Counted from the first letter of the stretch, positions 50,459-59,638 are shown. The stretch is DNA of 64,000 nucleotides from Pseudonocardia benzenivorans CB1190 (GCF_000196675.2 NC_015312.1:6402501-6466500), one strand, 5' to 3'. Notes: a model not told the origin generated them from the sequence alone. A program made the numbers and translations.

Positions 50459-51333
50459 ACAGCCCGATGGACGCCACTGCGAACGACGTGCTGGGCAAGC
50501 TCTTCAGCCTCGACGGGACCGGCGACCTGCTGGCCCAGCCGTTCGTGCGCAACGCGTTGCTCGCCGCCGCGCTGCTCGGGCTCGTCGCGGGTGTGCTCGC
50601 GCCGCTGATCGTCGCCCGCGGCATGGGGTTCGCGGTGCACGGGACGTCGGAGCTGGCGTTCACCGGTGGCGCCGCCGCCCTGCTGCTCGGGGTCAGCGTG
50701 AGCGTCGGCGCGGTCGCGGGGTCGGTGCTGGCCGGGCTCGTGTTCGGCCTGCTCGGGCTGCGGCAGCGCGAGCGCGACTCCGTCATCGGCGTCGTACTCG
50801 CGTTCGGGCTGGGGCTGGGGGTGCTGCTGCTCGCGCTCTACCCCGGACGGGCGTCGAACAAGTTCGGCCTGCTCACGGGCTCGATCGTGTCGGTCGACTC
50901 GACGAACCTCCAGGTTCTCGTCGTTGTGACGATCCTGGTGCTGGCCACGATGGCCGTCATCTACCGGCCGCTGCTGTTCGCGAGCACGGACCCGGAGGTG
51001 GCCGTCGCGCGCGGGGTGCCCGTGCGGCTGCTGTCGCCGCTGTTCGCCGTGCTCATCGCACTGGTGACGGCGCTGGCGGTGCCGATCGTCGGCGCGATCC
51101 TCGTGCTGTCGGTGACGATCATCCCCGGCGCCGCGGCCGCGCGCGTGACGGCGAGCCCCGTCGTGGCCACGGTGCTCGCCGTGGTGATCGCGGAGGTCGC
51201 GCTCGTCGGCGGGACGGTGCTCTCGCTGGCGCCCGGGCTGCCGATCTCCGGATACGTCGCGACGATCGCGTTCCTCGGTTACCTGGTGTGCCGCATCATC
51301 GGCAGGGTCCGGGGCCAGGTCCGGACGGGCTGA
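50455..51333 (+). CDS. znuB: Metal ABC transporter permease
   Basis: A 292-residue ABC-3 family permease with about eight helices (LLAAALLGLVAGVLAPLIV, GAAALLLGVSVSVGAVAG, SVIGVVLAFGLGLGVLLLAL, and further). The family-typical TSELAFTGGAAALL segment corresponds to the H-x-L-x-x-G region, with Thr-Ser in place of the usual His. GTG start overlaps the ATPase stop. Completes a zinc or manganese importer. Confidence 0.87.
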   Translation: MNSPMDATANDVLGKLFSLDGTGDLLAQPFVRNALLAAALLGLVAGVLAPLIVARGMGFAVHGTSELAFTGGAAALLLGVSVSVGAVAGSVLAGLVFGLLGLRQRERDSVIGVVLAFGLGLGVLLLALYPGRASNKFGLLTGSIVSVDSTNLQVLVVVTILVLATMAVIYRPLLFASTDPEVAVARGVPVRLLSPLFAVLIALVTALAVPIVGAILVLSVTIIPGAAAARVTASPVVATVLAVVIAEVALVGGTVLSLAPGLPISGYVATIAFLGYLVCRIIGRVRGQVRTG

Positions 51334-51502
51334 TCGGCCCCAACCGCCGGGCGGTCGCCGATCGGCCGGTCGCCGCGCGGCGTCCGGTCGAGCGCAAACC
51401 TCAGCGTCGTCGACGCGCGCGAACACGACCGTGAGGTTGCGCGCGGTCTCGTCGGCGCAGTCCTTCGGCAGGGCGACGTGCGGGTTCGTCGGCGGCGGGA
51501 CG

Positions 51503-52492
51503 TCAGCCGACCCGGCGGCGCCGCGCGACCTCGGCGAGCACCACGCCCGCCGCCACCGACGCGTTGAGCGACTCCACCTCCCGCGCCAGCGGGATCGACA
51601 CGGTGACGTCGCACGTCTCGCGGACCAGCCGGGACAGGCCCTTGCCCTCGGACCCGATCACGAGGACGAGGGGGTCGGTGGCGAGGTCGAAGTCGTCGAT
51701 CGAGACGTCGCCGTCGGCGGCCAGCCCCGCGACCATGAGACCGGTGTTGGCGTACTCCTGCAGCGTTCGGGTCAGGTTCGTCGCCCTGGCGACCGGCAGC
51801 CGCGCCGCCGTACCCGCCGAGGTCCGCCACGCGACGGCCGTCATGCCCGCCGCACGCCGCTGCGGGACGACGACGCCGTGCCCGCCGAACGCGCTCACCG
51901 ACCGGACGACGGCACCGAGGTTGCGCGGATCCATGACGCCGTCGAGCGCCGCGATCAGCGCCGGGCGGCCGGAGCCGACCGCGGCCTCCAGCAGCTCGTC
52001 GGGGTGGGCGTACTCGTAGGGCGGCACGACGAGCGCCACACCCTGGTGCAGCGCACCGCCCGCCATGCGGTCGAGGTCGTTGCGCGGCACCTCGAGGATC
52101 GAGATGCCCGCGTCGGCCGCGAGGTGGACGGCCTCCTTGACCCGCTCGTCGGCGGTCGCGCCCACCGCCACGTGCAGGGCCGTGGCCGGCACGCCCGCCC
52201 GCAGGCACTCGACGACGGGGTTGCGACCCAGCACCGTCTCCGGCGTCTCGCCGTCGCCCGCGCGCCGGCTGCGGTTGCCCGCGCCACCGCCCTGCCGGCC
52301 CGCGACCTTGGCCTGCGCCTTGGCGTCGCGGGCGGCCTTGCGGGCGGCGGGATGTCCGGGACGCAGCGACGCCGGCGGCGTCGGGCCCTTGCCCTGCAGC
52401 CCACGACGACGCTGGCCGCCCGAGCCCACGACGGCACCCTTCTTGGTGCCGTCCTTGCGGATCGCGCCGCGCCGCTTGGAGTTGCCGGCCAT
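51503..52492 (-). CDS. rlmB: 23S rRNA (guanosine-2'-O-)-methyltransferase RlmB
   Basis: A 329-residue SpoU-family methyltransferase with a long basic Gly/Arg-rich N-terminal extension (first 90 residues), then the substrate-binding domain (GRNPVVECLRAGVPATALHVA) and the knotted SPOUT domain: DGVMDPRNLGAVVRSVSAFG, VIGSEGKGLSRLVRETCD and IPLAREVESLNASVAAGVVLAE. Lies 44 bp downstream of cysS on the same strand, as in other actinobacteria. The 169-bp gap to znuB holds nothing I recognise. Confidence 0.92.
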   Translation of the reverse strand: MAGNSKRRGAIRKDGTKKGAVVGSGGQRRRGLQGKGPTPPASLRPGHPAARKAARDAKAQAKVAGRQGGGAGNRSRRAGDGETPETVLGRNPVVECLRAGVPATALHVAVGATADERVKEAVHLAADAGISILEVPRNDLDRMAGGALHQGVALVVPPYEYAHPDELLEAAVGSGRPALIAALDGVMDPRNLGAVVRSVSAFGGHGVVVPQRRAAGMTAVAWRTSAGTAARLPVARATNLTRTLQEYANTGLMVAGLAADGDVSIDDFDLATDPLVLVIGSEGKGLSRLVRETCDVTVSIPLAREVESLNASVAAGVVLAEVARRRRVG

Positions 52493-52536
52493 GATCTACC
52501 CACTACCTCACCGGGACCCGACGGTCCCTGAGACAC

Positions 52537-53931
52537 CTACTGAACGTCCTTGAGCGACCAGCTCGGCCCGTCGGGCCCGTCCTCGACGGAGATGCCCGCG
52601 GCCGTCAGCCGGTCGCGCACCTCGTCGGCCGCGGCGAAGTCGCGTGCCGCGCGCGCCTCCTGGCGGCGCTGCAGCAGGTCGTCGACGAGCGAGCCGAGCG
52701 CCCCCAGTGCCGCGGTGTCGGACCCCCCGCCCGCCCACTTCTCGTCGAGCGGGTCGAGCCCGAGCACGCCGGTCATGGCGCGCACCGACTCCGCCGCCCG
52801 GACGGCTGCGGCGTGGTCCCCCGCATCGAGCGCGGAGTTGCCCTCGCGCACCGTGTTGTGGACGACGGCCAGCGCACCCGGGGTGCCCAGGTCGTCATCG
52901 AGCGCGGCGGCGAAGGCCGCCGGGACCTCGGCGGCGACGCCGGGCGTCCCGGCCCGCTCGGTGACCCGGCCGAGGAAGCCCTCGATGCGCCGGTACGCCG
53001 ACACCGACTCCGACAGCGCCGCGTCGGAGTACTCGATCGACGACCGGTAGTGCGGGCCGACCAGGTAGTACCGCAGCTCGACGCCGCGCACCCGCTGCAG
53101 CATCGCCGGGATCGACAGCGTGTTGCCGAGCGACTTGGACATCTTCTCGCCACCCATGGTCACCCACGCGTTGTGCAGCCAGTAGCGGGCGAACCCGTCG
53201 CCGGCCGCGTGCGACTGCGCCTGCTCGTTCTCGTGGTGCGGGAACACCAGGTCGAGGCCGCCGCCGTGGATGTCGAACTCGGGACCGAGATAGGCCGTGG
53301 CCATCGCCGAGCACTCGAGGTGCCAGCCCGGACGCCCTGCGCCCCAGGGGGTCGGCCAGGACGGCTCACCGGGCTTGGCGCCCTTCCAGAGCGTGAAGTC
53401 GAGCGGGTCGCGCTTGTCGCCACAGTCGCCCTCGCCCTGCGCGACGTCGTCGACCTTCTGGCCCGACAGCGACCCGTACTCGGGGAAGGACCGCACGGCG
53501 AAGTAGACGTCGCCGCCCGCGGCGTAGGCGTGCCCGCGATCGATGAGCCGCGCGATGAGGTCGACCATCTGCGTGACGTGCCCCGTCGCCCGCGGCTCCG
53601 CCGAGGCCGGCAGGCAGCCCAGCGCGTCGTACGCCGCGGAGAAGGCGCGCTCGTGCGTCGCCGCCCACTCCCACCAGGGACGACCGGCGTCCGCGGCCTT
53701 GCGCAGGATCTTGTCGTCGATGTCGGTGACGTTGCGCACCAGGAGCACGTCGTGCCCCGAGTAGGTCAGCCAGCGCCGGAGCACGTCGTAGTTGAGGCTG
53801 CTGCGGACGTGGCCGATGTGCGGGACGCCCTGGACGGTGGCCCCACACACGTACATCGACACGGTCCCGGCCCGCAGCGGTACGAAGTCACGCTGCTCCC
53901 TGGTCGCGGTGTCGTGCAGTCGCAGGCTCAC
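52537..53931 (-). CDS. cysS: Cysteinyl-tRNA synthetase
   Basis: A 464-residue class I synthetase. HIGH motif is GVPHIGHVRS (with the CGATVQ Cys as zinc ligand), KMSKS motif is GGEKMSKSLGNTL, and zinc ligands include ECSAMA and HHENE. GTG start at 53931; the longer frame upstream is spurious. First gene of a cysS-rlmB operon, divergent from the VOC gene. Confidence 0.95.
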   Translation of the reverse strand: MSLRLHDTATREQRDFVPLRAGTVSMYVCGATVQGVPHIGHVRSSLNYDVLRRWLTYSGHDVLLVRNVTDIDDKILRKAADAGRPWWEWAATHERAFSAAYDALGCLPASAEPRATGHVTQMVDLIARLIDRGHAYAAGGDVYFAVRSFPEYGSLSGQKVDDVAQGEGDCGDKRDPLDFTLWKGAKPGEPSWPTPWGAGRPGWHLECSAMATAYLGPEFDIHGGGLDLVFPHHENEQAQSHAAGDGFARYWLHNAWVTMGGEKMSKSLGNTLSIPAMLQRVRGVELRYYLVGPHYRSSIEYSDAALSESVSAYRRIEGFLGRVTERAGTPGVAAEVPAAFAAALDDDLGTPGALAVVHNTVREGNSALDAGDHAAAVRAAESVRAMTGVLGLDPLDEKWAGGGSDTAALGALGSLVDDLLQRRQEARAARDFAAADEVRDRLTAAGISVEDGPDGPSWSLKDVQ

Positions 53932-54027
53932 CCCACACAGACTACGGGTGACCAGGCAGGCTCCGATCGTCGCCCCGGATCCCATTCGTCCACGACAGCG
54001 GCGCGCGGACCCGGCAGGCTTGGGGGC

Positions 54028-54468
54028 ATGACGGAGATCCTCCAGCTCACGCCGAAGCTCGTCGTCGCCGACGGTGCCGCTGCGCTCGCCTTCTACACCG
54101 CGGCGCTCGGCGCCGTCGTCGAGGAGAGCTACACGATGGACGGCCGGATCGTGCACGCCACGCTGACCGTCGGGAGCCTGCGGTTCGAGCTCAAGGACGC
54201 CGGCGACGGCGATCCCGCGCCGACGCCCGGCCAGCACCCGCCGGTCCTGATGTCACTGGACGTGTCCGACGCCGACGCCGTCACCGAGCGACTGCTCGCG
54301 GCCGGCGCGACGGTCGTCTACCCGGTGAGCGACCACGAGTACGGCTCGCGCGGCGGCCGGGTCGCCGACCCGTTCGGACACCACTGGATGGTCTCTGCGG
54401 CGCTGGAGACCCTCACCCCGGACGAGGTGCAGGCCCGGCTCGACGGGGTGCGCCAAGGGCAGGTCTGA
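54028..54468 (+). CDS. VOC/glyoxalase-like protein (PhnB type)
   Basis: A 146-residue vicinal-oxygen-chelate protein with two beta-alpha-beta-beta-beta modules (LTPKLVVADGAAALAFYTAALGA ... and LMSLDVSDADAVTERLLAAGAT ... GRVADPFGHHWMVS). Resembles PhnB/YdcJ-like proteins of unknown substrate. Preceded by a weak GGGGG ribosome binding site. No operon partner. Confidence 0.8.
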   Translation: MTEILQLTPKLVVADGAAALAFYTAALGAVVEESYTMDGRIVHATLTVGSLRFELKDAGDGDPAPTPGQHPPVLMSLDVSDADAVTERLLAAGATVVYPVSDHEYGSRGGRVADPFGHHWMVSAALETLTPDEVQARLDGVRQGQV

Positions 54469-54664
54469 CGGATCACTCGCCGCGGTCTCGGCGCCCGCAC
54501 GGCCCGTGGCTGCGGTGTCGCCGGCCCGAATACGCCCGGTATGCCGACCCGGCTCCGCCTTGCCACGAACCGCCCGGATCACCGAGCCCATCGACGGCGA
54601 TCCGCCAGCGGCCCCCTAGAGGCGTTGCGGCCCAACGCGTCGCGCCCGAGGCCCGGCCCTCGGT

Positions 54665-54712
54665 GGTCCCGGACGATCTGTGGTCCCGGACGATCAGGGG
54701 CCCCGGACGATC
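54665..54712. repeat. Three direct repeats GG(T/C)CCCGGACGATC, 17-bp period
   Basis: Units begin at 54665, 54682 and 54699. The last overlaps the stop of ispF, so its C-terminal codons are part of the array. The rest of the VOC-ispF gap (54469-54664) shows no gene. Confidence 0.8.
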
Positions 54713-55176
54713 AGTGCCGTCGCGATCGCCGCGACGCCCTCGCCGCGGCCGGTGAGGCCGAGCCCGTCGGTCGTCGTCCCGGAGACGGCGACGGGTCCGC
54801 CGACCGCCTCCGACAGCACGCGCTGCGCCTCGTCGCGCCGGGTGCCGATCTTCGGAGCGTTGCCGACGACCTGCACCGCGGCGTTCCCGACGGTCCAGCC
54901 GTCGCGCGCCAACAGCCGGCGGACCTCCGCGAGCAGCTGCACCCCGCCCGCACCGGCCCACTCCGGCCTGCCGGTACCGAACACCGCACCCAGGTCACCC
55001 AGCCCGGCCGCGGACAGCAGCGCGTCGCACAGCGCGTGGGCGGCGACGTCACCGTCGGAGTGGCCGGCGCAGCCGTCGACGCCGTCCCACCTCAGCCCGG
55101 CCAGCCAGCACGGCCGGCCCGCCTCGACGGGATGGACGTCGGTGCCGACGCCGACGCGGAGCAACGCGGCCGTCAC
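54694..55176 (-). CDS. ispF: 2-C-methyl-D-erythritol 2,4-cyclodiphosphate synthase
   Basis: A 160-residue IspF: metal-binding GTDVHPVE at the start, GHSDGDVAAHALCDALLSAAGLGDLG with the conserved Asp/His pair, and the C-terminal TTTDGLGLTGRGEGVAAIA. Fifth enzyme of the MEP isoprenoid pathway. GTG start overlaps the ispD stop by four bases, so both are co-translated. Confidence 0.93.
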   Translation of the reverse strand: MTAALLRVGVGTDVHPVEAGRPCWLAGLRWDGVDGCAGHSDGDVAAHALCDALLSAAGLGDLGAVFGTGRPEWAGAGGVQLLAEVRRLLARDGWTVGNAAVQVVGNAPKIGTRRDEAQRVLSEAVGGPVAVSGTTTDGLGLTGRGEGVAAIATALIVRGP

Positions 55177-55928
55177 CGGACGATGCTGGTGTTGTCGTTG
55201 TCCTGCAACAGGTTCTCCGCGATCCGATGGTCCCACGCAGTGGTGATCTTGAACGCCGTGGCGTCGCCGGGGACGGTGTGGACCGGCTCACCGATGGCCT
55301 CGACGAGTCCGGCGTCGTCGGTGGCGGCGGCTCCCCGGGCCGCGGCGGCGCGGTGCGCGCGCAGCAGCAGCTCGGGGGTGAAGCCCTGCGGCGTCTGCAC
55401 CGCGCGCAGCACCGTCCGGTCGACCGTCTCGACGACGCGCCCGACGGCGTCGACCCGCTTCACCGTGTCGGCGACGGGGAGCACCGGCACCACGGCCCGA
55501 TGCCCCGCGCGCACCGCCGCCACTACCGCCGCCACGAGCGCGGGCGGCGTCAGCGGGCGGGCCGCATCATGGACGAGCACGACCTCGGGGGCGTCACCCC
55601 GACGGGTCCCCGATCGTTCATCTCCAGTGTGGACGCCGTTCGGATCACCGCCGTCGTGCAGCGCGCCGAGTGCGCACAGCACGGACGCGGTCCTGTCCGC
55701 ACCGCCCGCCACGACGGTGACCGGACGTCCCGGCAGCAGCCGCCGGGCGGACTCGACGAGCTCCGCCGGGGCCGCGACGACCACATGATCGACCGCACCG
55801 GACCGGAGCAGCCCGTCCACCGCCCGCACGAGCATGGGCGTACCGCCGACGGTCACGAAGGCCTTCGGCTCCCCCGCACCCAGCCGCTGACCCGAGCCCG
55901 CAGCGGGAACGACCGCGACGACGCTCAC
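55173..55928 (-). CDS. ispD: 2-C-methyl-D-erythritol 4-phosphate cytidylyltransferase
   Basis: A 251-residue IspD: VVPAAGSGQRLGAGEPKAFV at the N-terminus, VLVHDAARPLTP in the middle, and RAVQTPQGFTPELLLRAH plus TDDAGLVEA near the end. It has an insertion of about 15 residues (GDPNGVHTGDERSGTRRGD) before VLVHDAARP compared with usual IspD. Starts with GTG 41 bp after carD; forms carD-ispD-ispF. Confidence 0.92.
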   Translation of the reverse strand: MSVVAVVPAAGSGQRLGAGEPKAFVTVGGTPMLVRAVDGLLRSGAVDHVVVAAPAELVESARRLLPGRPVTVVAGGADRTASVLCALGALHDGGDPNGVHTGDERSGTRRGDAPEVVLVHDAARPLTPPALVAAVVAAVRAGHRAVVPVLPVADTVKRVDAVGRVVETVDRTVLRAVQTPQGFTPELLLRAHRAAAARGAAATDDAGLVEAIGEPVHTVPGDATAFKITTAWDHRIAENLLQDNDNTSIVR

Positions 55929-55969
55929 GACGGGTACCGGAGGAGGACGATCGGGACCGGGCGGGACTC

Positions 55970-56464
55970 TCAGGCCGTGGCGGCTGTGGCGAGCACCTCG
56001 TCGAGCAGGACCTCGGCCCGCTCCTCGTCGGTGCCCTCGGCGAGCGCGAGCTCGCTGACGAGGATCTGCCGCGCCTTGGCCAGCATGCGCTTCTCGCCCG
56101 CGGACAGGCCGCGGTCCTTCTCGCGCCGCCAGAGATCACGCACCACTTCGGCGACCTTGTTCACGTCGCCGGAGGCCAGCTTCTCGAGGTTGGCCTTGTA
56201 CCGCCGAGACCAGTTCGTCGGCTCCTCGGTGTGGGGCGCACGCAGCACCTCGAACACCCTGTCGAGGCCCTCCTGGCCCACCACGTCACGAACGCCGACG
56301 ACCTCGGCATTCTCTGCGGGAACACGCACCGTGAGATCACCCTGCGCGACCTTGAGGACGAGGTACTTACGCTCCTCGCCCTTGATCGTGCGGGTTTCGA
56401 TGGCCTCGATGAGAGCGGCACCGTGGTGCGGGTAGACGACGGTCTCTCCGACCTTGAAAACCAT
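55970..56464 (-). CDS. carD: RNA polymerase-binding transcription factor CarD
   Basis: A 164-residue CarD. The N-terminal Tudor-like RNAP-interaction domain is MVFKVGETVVYPHHGAALIEAIETR; the C-terminal helical DNA-binding domain carries the conserved Trp in NWSRRYKANLEKLASGDVNKVAEVVRDLW. It stabilises open promoter complexes in actinobacteria and is usually essential. Gene order next to ispD-ispF is the actinobacterial standard. Confidence 0.96.
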   Translation of the reverse strand: MVFKVGETVVYPHHGAALIEAIETRTIKGEERKYLVLKVAQGDLTVRVPAENAEVVGVRDVVGQEGLDRVFEVLRAPHTEEPTNWSRRYKANLEKLASGDVNKVAEVVRDLWRREKDRGLSAGEKRMLAKARQILVSELALAEGTDEERAEVLLDEVLATAATA

Positions 56465-56553
56465 GTGTCCTCTGCCCCTTTCGCTGTACCCAGGTTAACA
56501 CGGGCGGCCTGGCCCCCGCCCACCGGGAGGGACCGTCGTCGCAGGTCACGGCC

Positions 56554-56583
56554 TTGACAACCAGAGGCAAACGTGCGTGTACG
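56554..56583 (+). promoter_or_regulatory. Possible promoter of the lipoprotein gene
   Basis: TTGACA at 56554-56559 and TGTACG at 56578-56583 with an 18-bp spacer lie 130 bp before the lipoprotein start. The -10 match is weak. Confidence 0.25.
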
Positions 56584-56713
56584 GCTCCGTGACCGAAACC
56601 CCACCCGGTGTGACCGGAGGCCCGTTGGGGCTCCCGGACCCGCGCGACTACGCTTCCGCCTGGTCACCCCGACCACGGGGAGGGCCCTCCGGCACGAGAG
56701 GAACAGCAGACCC

Positions 56714-57316
56714 GTGAGCCGCACCCAGCGCTTCCGCCCGACCCGAGTCGCACTGGTGGCCGGCGCCGTGGTCGGCGCGCTCGCCCTCGCGGGCTGCGGT
56801 GCGGGCCAGATCGCACAGACCGCGGAGCAGCAGGCGGCCGTCTCCGGCGCCAACGTCACCGCGCAGCACATCGAGATCCGCAACGCCGAGATCGAGTTCC
56901 CCGTCGGCGGCTCGCAGCGGCTGGCGGCCTACACGGCCGGGTCCTCGGCCCCGATCACGATGAGCATCGCCAACGACGACGACCTGCCCGACCGGCTCGT
57001 CTCGGCGAGCAGCCCCGTCGCGGGCAGCGTGCGCATCACCGGCGACACCACCATCCCGCCGCACGGCGCGCTCACGGCGTCGACCACTCCCGGCGGCGTC
57101 CCCGGGAACACCGGCCTCCCGATCGAGATGACGCTGGAGGGCCTCAGCCAGGACGTCTCGCCCGGCCTGAGCTACCCGCTGGTGCTCACGTTCGAGCGCG
57201 CGGGCAACGTCACCGTCGACCTGCCGATGGGCAACCCGGACAACCTGGTCCCCGGCGGCCCCGGTTCCGGTGGCGCGCAGCCGCCCGCGACCGGCTCCTC
57301 CGGCGGCGGCCACTGA
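56714..57316 (+). CDS. lpqE: LpqE-like lipoprotein
   Basis: A 200-residue lipoprotein: basic n-region, hydrophobic helix VALVAGAVVGALALA and lipobox LAGC (Cys near residue 24). The mature part is a beta-sandwich of the PCuAC/LpqE kind (IRNAEIEFPVGGSQRLAAY, TTIPPHGALTAS, LVLTFERAGNVTVDLPM) without an obvious Met/His copper motif. Position between carD and radA equals M. tuberculosis Rv3584 (lpqE). GTG start. Confidence 0.8.
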   Translation: MSRTQRFRPTRVALVAGAVVGALALAGCGAGQIAQTAEQQAAVSGANVTAQHIEIRNAEIEFPVGGSQRLAAYTAGSSAPITMSIANDDDLPDRLVSASSPVAGSVRITGDTTIPPHGALTASTTPGGVPGNTGLPIEMTLEGLSQDVSPGLSYPLVLTFERAGNVTVDLPMGNPDNLVPGGPGSGGAQPPATGSSGGGH

Positions 57317-58689
57317 CCGGCCGCACCCGCACCGCCCGCGCGGGCTTCGTCTGCGCGGAGTGCGGCCACCAGGCCGCCCAGTGGGTGGGGCGTTGCCCCG
57401 CCTGCCAGGCGTGGGGCTCCCTTGCGCAGCAGTCGGTCCCGTCCGGGCGCGGGCCCCGCGTCGCGGCCGGCGCGCCGTCGGCACCCGCCCGCCGGATCGC
57501 CGACGTCGAGCTCGACTCGGCACGCGCGCGGCCGACCGGTGTCGACGAGCTCGACCGGGTCCTCGGCGGCGGACTCGTGCCCGGCGCGGTCGTCCTGCTG
57601 GCCGGTGAGCCGGGCGTCGGGAAGTCGACGCTCCTGCTCGAGGTCGCGGCGAAGGCGGCGCACCGCGGCCGGGTCCTCTACGTCACCGGCGAGGAGTCCG
57701 CGGGGCAGGTCCGGCTGCGCGCCGAACGCACCGGCGGCCTGCACGACGATCTCTACCTCGCGGCCGAGTCCGACCTCGGCGCGATCGTCGGCCACCTCGA
57801 CGCCCTCGCGCCCGGCCTGCTGATCGTCGACTCGATCCAGACGATGTCCACATCGGACGTCGACGGCGGCGTCGGCGGCGTGACGCAGGTGCGCGCGGTG
57901 ACCGTCGGGCTCACGGCGCTGGCCAAGGAGCGCGGGCTGCCGGTCGTGCTGGTCGGGCACGTCACCAAGGACGGTTCGATCGCCGGGCCACGGGTTCTCG
58001 AACATCTCGTCGACGTCGTGCTGGCGTTCGAGGGCGACAAGCAGTCCACGCTGCGCATGGTCCGCGGCGTCAAGAACCGCTTCGGGCCCGCCGACGAGGT
58101 CGGCTGCTTCGAGCTGCGCGACGAGGGCATCGTCGGGCTCGCCGACCCGTCGGGACTCTTCCTCGCCCGCTTCGGCGCCACCCGCGACGCGGTGGTCCCC
58201 GGGACGGCGGTCACCGTCGTCATGGACGGGCGCAGGCCGATGCTGGCCGAGGTGCAGGCGCTCGTCGCCGGCGCGAACATCCCGAGCCCGCGGCGGGCCG
58301 TCAGCGGGCTCGACAGCGCCCGGGTGGCCATGCTGCTCGCCGTGCTCGAACGCCGGGTCGGGGTGACGCTGCACGACGCGGAGGTCTACACCGCGACCGT
58401 CGGCGGGATGAAGGTGACCGAACCCGCCGCCGACCTCGCGCTGGCGCTCGCCGTCGTCTCCGCGAAGCGCGATCTCGCGCTGCCCCCCGACATGGTGCTG
58501 CTCGGCGAGATCGGGCTGGCGGGCGAGGTCCGGCGGGTCAACGGCGTCGGCCGGCGGCTCGCCGAGGCCGCCCGGCTCGGCTTCACGCAGGCGCTCGTGC
58601 CGCCCGACAGCGACGTCCGGTCCGTCGGGATGAAGGTGCAGGAGGTCGCGGACCTCGGGCAGGTCGTCCGCAGGCTGCGGCGGGACTGA
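57313..58689 (+). CDS. radA: DNA repair protein RadA (probable CTG start)
   Basis: A 458-residue RadA. Starting at 57313 the protein has the complete N-terminal zinc finger (FVCAECGHQ...RCPACQAWGSL), Walker A LAGEPGVGKSTLLLEVA, KNRFG motif (GVKNRFGPADEVG) and a Lon-protease-like C-terminal domain. The only start-like codon that keeps the zinc finger is a CTG overlapping the upstream stop (CTGA); the GTG at 57385 would remove half the finger. RadA migrates branches during recombinational repair. No disA follows, unlike the usual order. Confidence 0.9.
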   Translation: MTGRTRTARAGFVCAECGHQAAQWVGRCPACQAWGSLAQQSVPSGRGPRVAAGAPSAPARRIADVELDSARARPTGVDELDRVLGGGLVPGAVVLLAGEPGVGKSTLLLEVAAKAAHRGRVLYVTGEESAGQVRLRAERTGGLHDDLYLAAESDLGAIVGHLDALAPGLLIVDSIQTMSTSDVDGGVGGVTQVRAVTVGLTALAKERGLPVVLVGHVTKDGSIAGPRVLEHLVDVVLAFEGDKQSTLRMVRGVKNRFGPADEVGCFELRDEGIVGLADPSGLFLARFGATRDAVVPGTAVTVVMDGRRPMLAEVQALVAGANIPSPRRAVSGLDSARVAMLLAVLERRVGVTLHDAEVYTATVGGMKVTEPAADLALALAVVSAKRDLALPPDMVLLGEIGLAGEVRRVNGVGRRLAEAARLGFTQALVPPDSDVRSVGMKVQEVADLGQVVRRLRRD

Positions 58690-58708
58690 GACCCGGCCGC
58701 CGGTCCGG

Positions 58709-58758
58709 GCGCAACCCCACGGTCGCGGGGAGCGGCTCGGACGACCGTGGGGTTGCGC
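58709..58758. terminator. 17-bp inverted repeat between convergent genes
   Basis: Arms GCGCAACCCCACGGTCG (58709-58725) and its exact complement (58742-58758) with a 16-nt loop, surrounded by a second 12-bp dyad (58690-58701 with 58783-58794). No T-run. Probably terminates radA and the convergent gene. Confidence 0.65.
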
Positions 58759-58792
58759 TCGATATTGCGTCCCGGCCTCGGGGGCGGCCGGG

Positions 58793-59638
58793 TCAGGACG
58801 TCAGCAGGAACGGGGTCGGCGGGCTGATGAGGTCGTCGATGCGGGTGAGCAGCCGGTAGGCGCCGGCCGGGACGACCGTCCGCGGCGCCGCGCAGCCGGG
58901 GGTCGACGTGCGGCCCTGCCACGTCACCGAGAACGAGACCGGCTGGCCTGGTACGAGCGTGCGCAGGTCCGGCGTCGACGGGTTGGCGCAGTCGTTGCTC
59001 GACCAGAGGCGGTTCACCCCGTCGCCGCTCCACACGACGATCTCCAGCCGGCTGCCGTCGAGGTCGCGCACGCAGGGCTCGCCGCTCGTGTTCGTGACGA
59101 CGACGCCGACGACCGGCTTGTCGCCGACCTTGTGGTCCGGCCGGTCGATCGTCGCCCCGACGCTGAGCATGTCGTTGGTGCACGGAACCGGTCCGGTCGG
59201 CGGCACGGTGGCGGGCGGGGACGGCTGCTGGTCACCGGGCGGGAGCGCCTCCGCGGCCGCGACGGGCGAGGTCTCGACGCGGGACTCGTCGGTCACCGGG
59301 GCGGTGGACGGTGCGCCGGCCGGTGCGATCTGGGTGCCGGGGCCCGTCGTGACGCCGGTTCCGACCGTCGGATCGGCCGGGTCGGCGCCGGGGGCGACGA
59401 ACGCCGTGGGGTCGCCGGGCGGCGCGGCGGGGAGGACGGACGTGGGCGCCTCGCCGCTCAGCGCCGCCTGGTTGGCCGCAAGGGCCGTCGGCTCGTCGCT
59501 CGTCGGCTCGGAGCGGCCGTGGACCAGCGCGGCGACCGTCAGCCCCAGCACCGCGAACAGTACGACGACCGATGCGAGAGCAACCCAGCGTCGCCGCCAG
59601 TAGACCGACGCGGGCAACGGTCCGGTCGGCTCCCACAT
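58793..59638 (-). CDS. Membrane-anchored extracellular protein (Rv3587c-like)
   Basis: A 281-residue protein: short cytosolic N-terminus, one helix VALASVVVLFAVLGLTVAALV (about residues 21-41), a Pro/Ala/Thr-rich extracellular linker to residue 165, then a beta domain with paired Cys (VPCTNDMLSVGATIDRP, SGEPCVRDLDGSRLEIVVW, SSNDCANP, TPGCAAP). Same position and layout as M. tuberculosis Rv3587c. Function unknown; cell-wall protein. Confidence 0.75.
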   Translation of the reverse strand: MWEPTGPLPASVYWRRRWVALASVVVLFAVLGLTVAALVHGRSEPTSDEPTALAANQAALSGEAPTSVLPAAPPGDPTAFVAPGADPADPTVGTGVTTGPGTQIAPAGAPSTAPVTDESRVETSPVAAAEALPPGDQQPSPPATVPPTGPVPCTNDMLSVGATIDRPDHKVGDKPVVGVVVTNTSGEPCVRDLDGSRLEIVVWSGDGVNRLWSSNDCANPSTPDLRTLVPGQPVSFSVTWQGRTSTPGCAAPRTVVPAGAYRLLTRIDDLISPPTPFLLTS

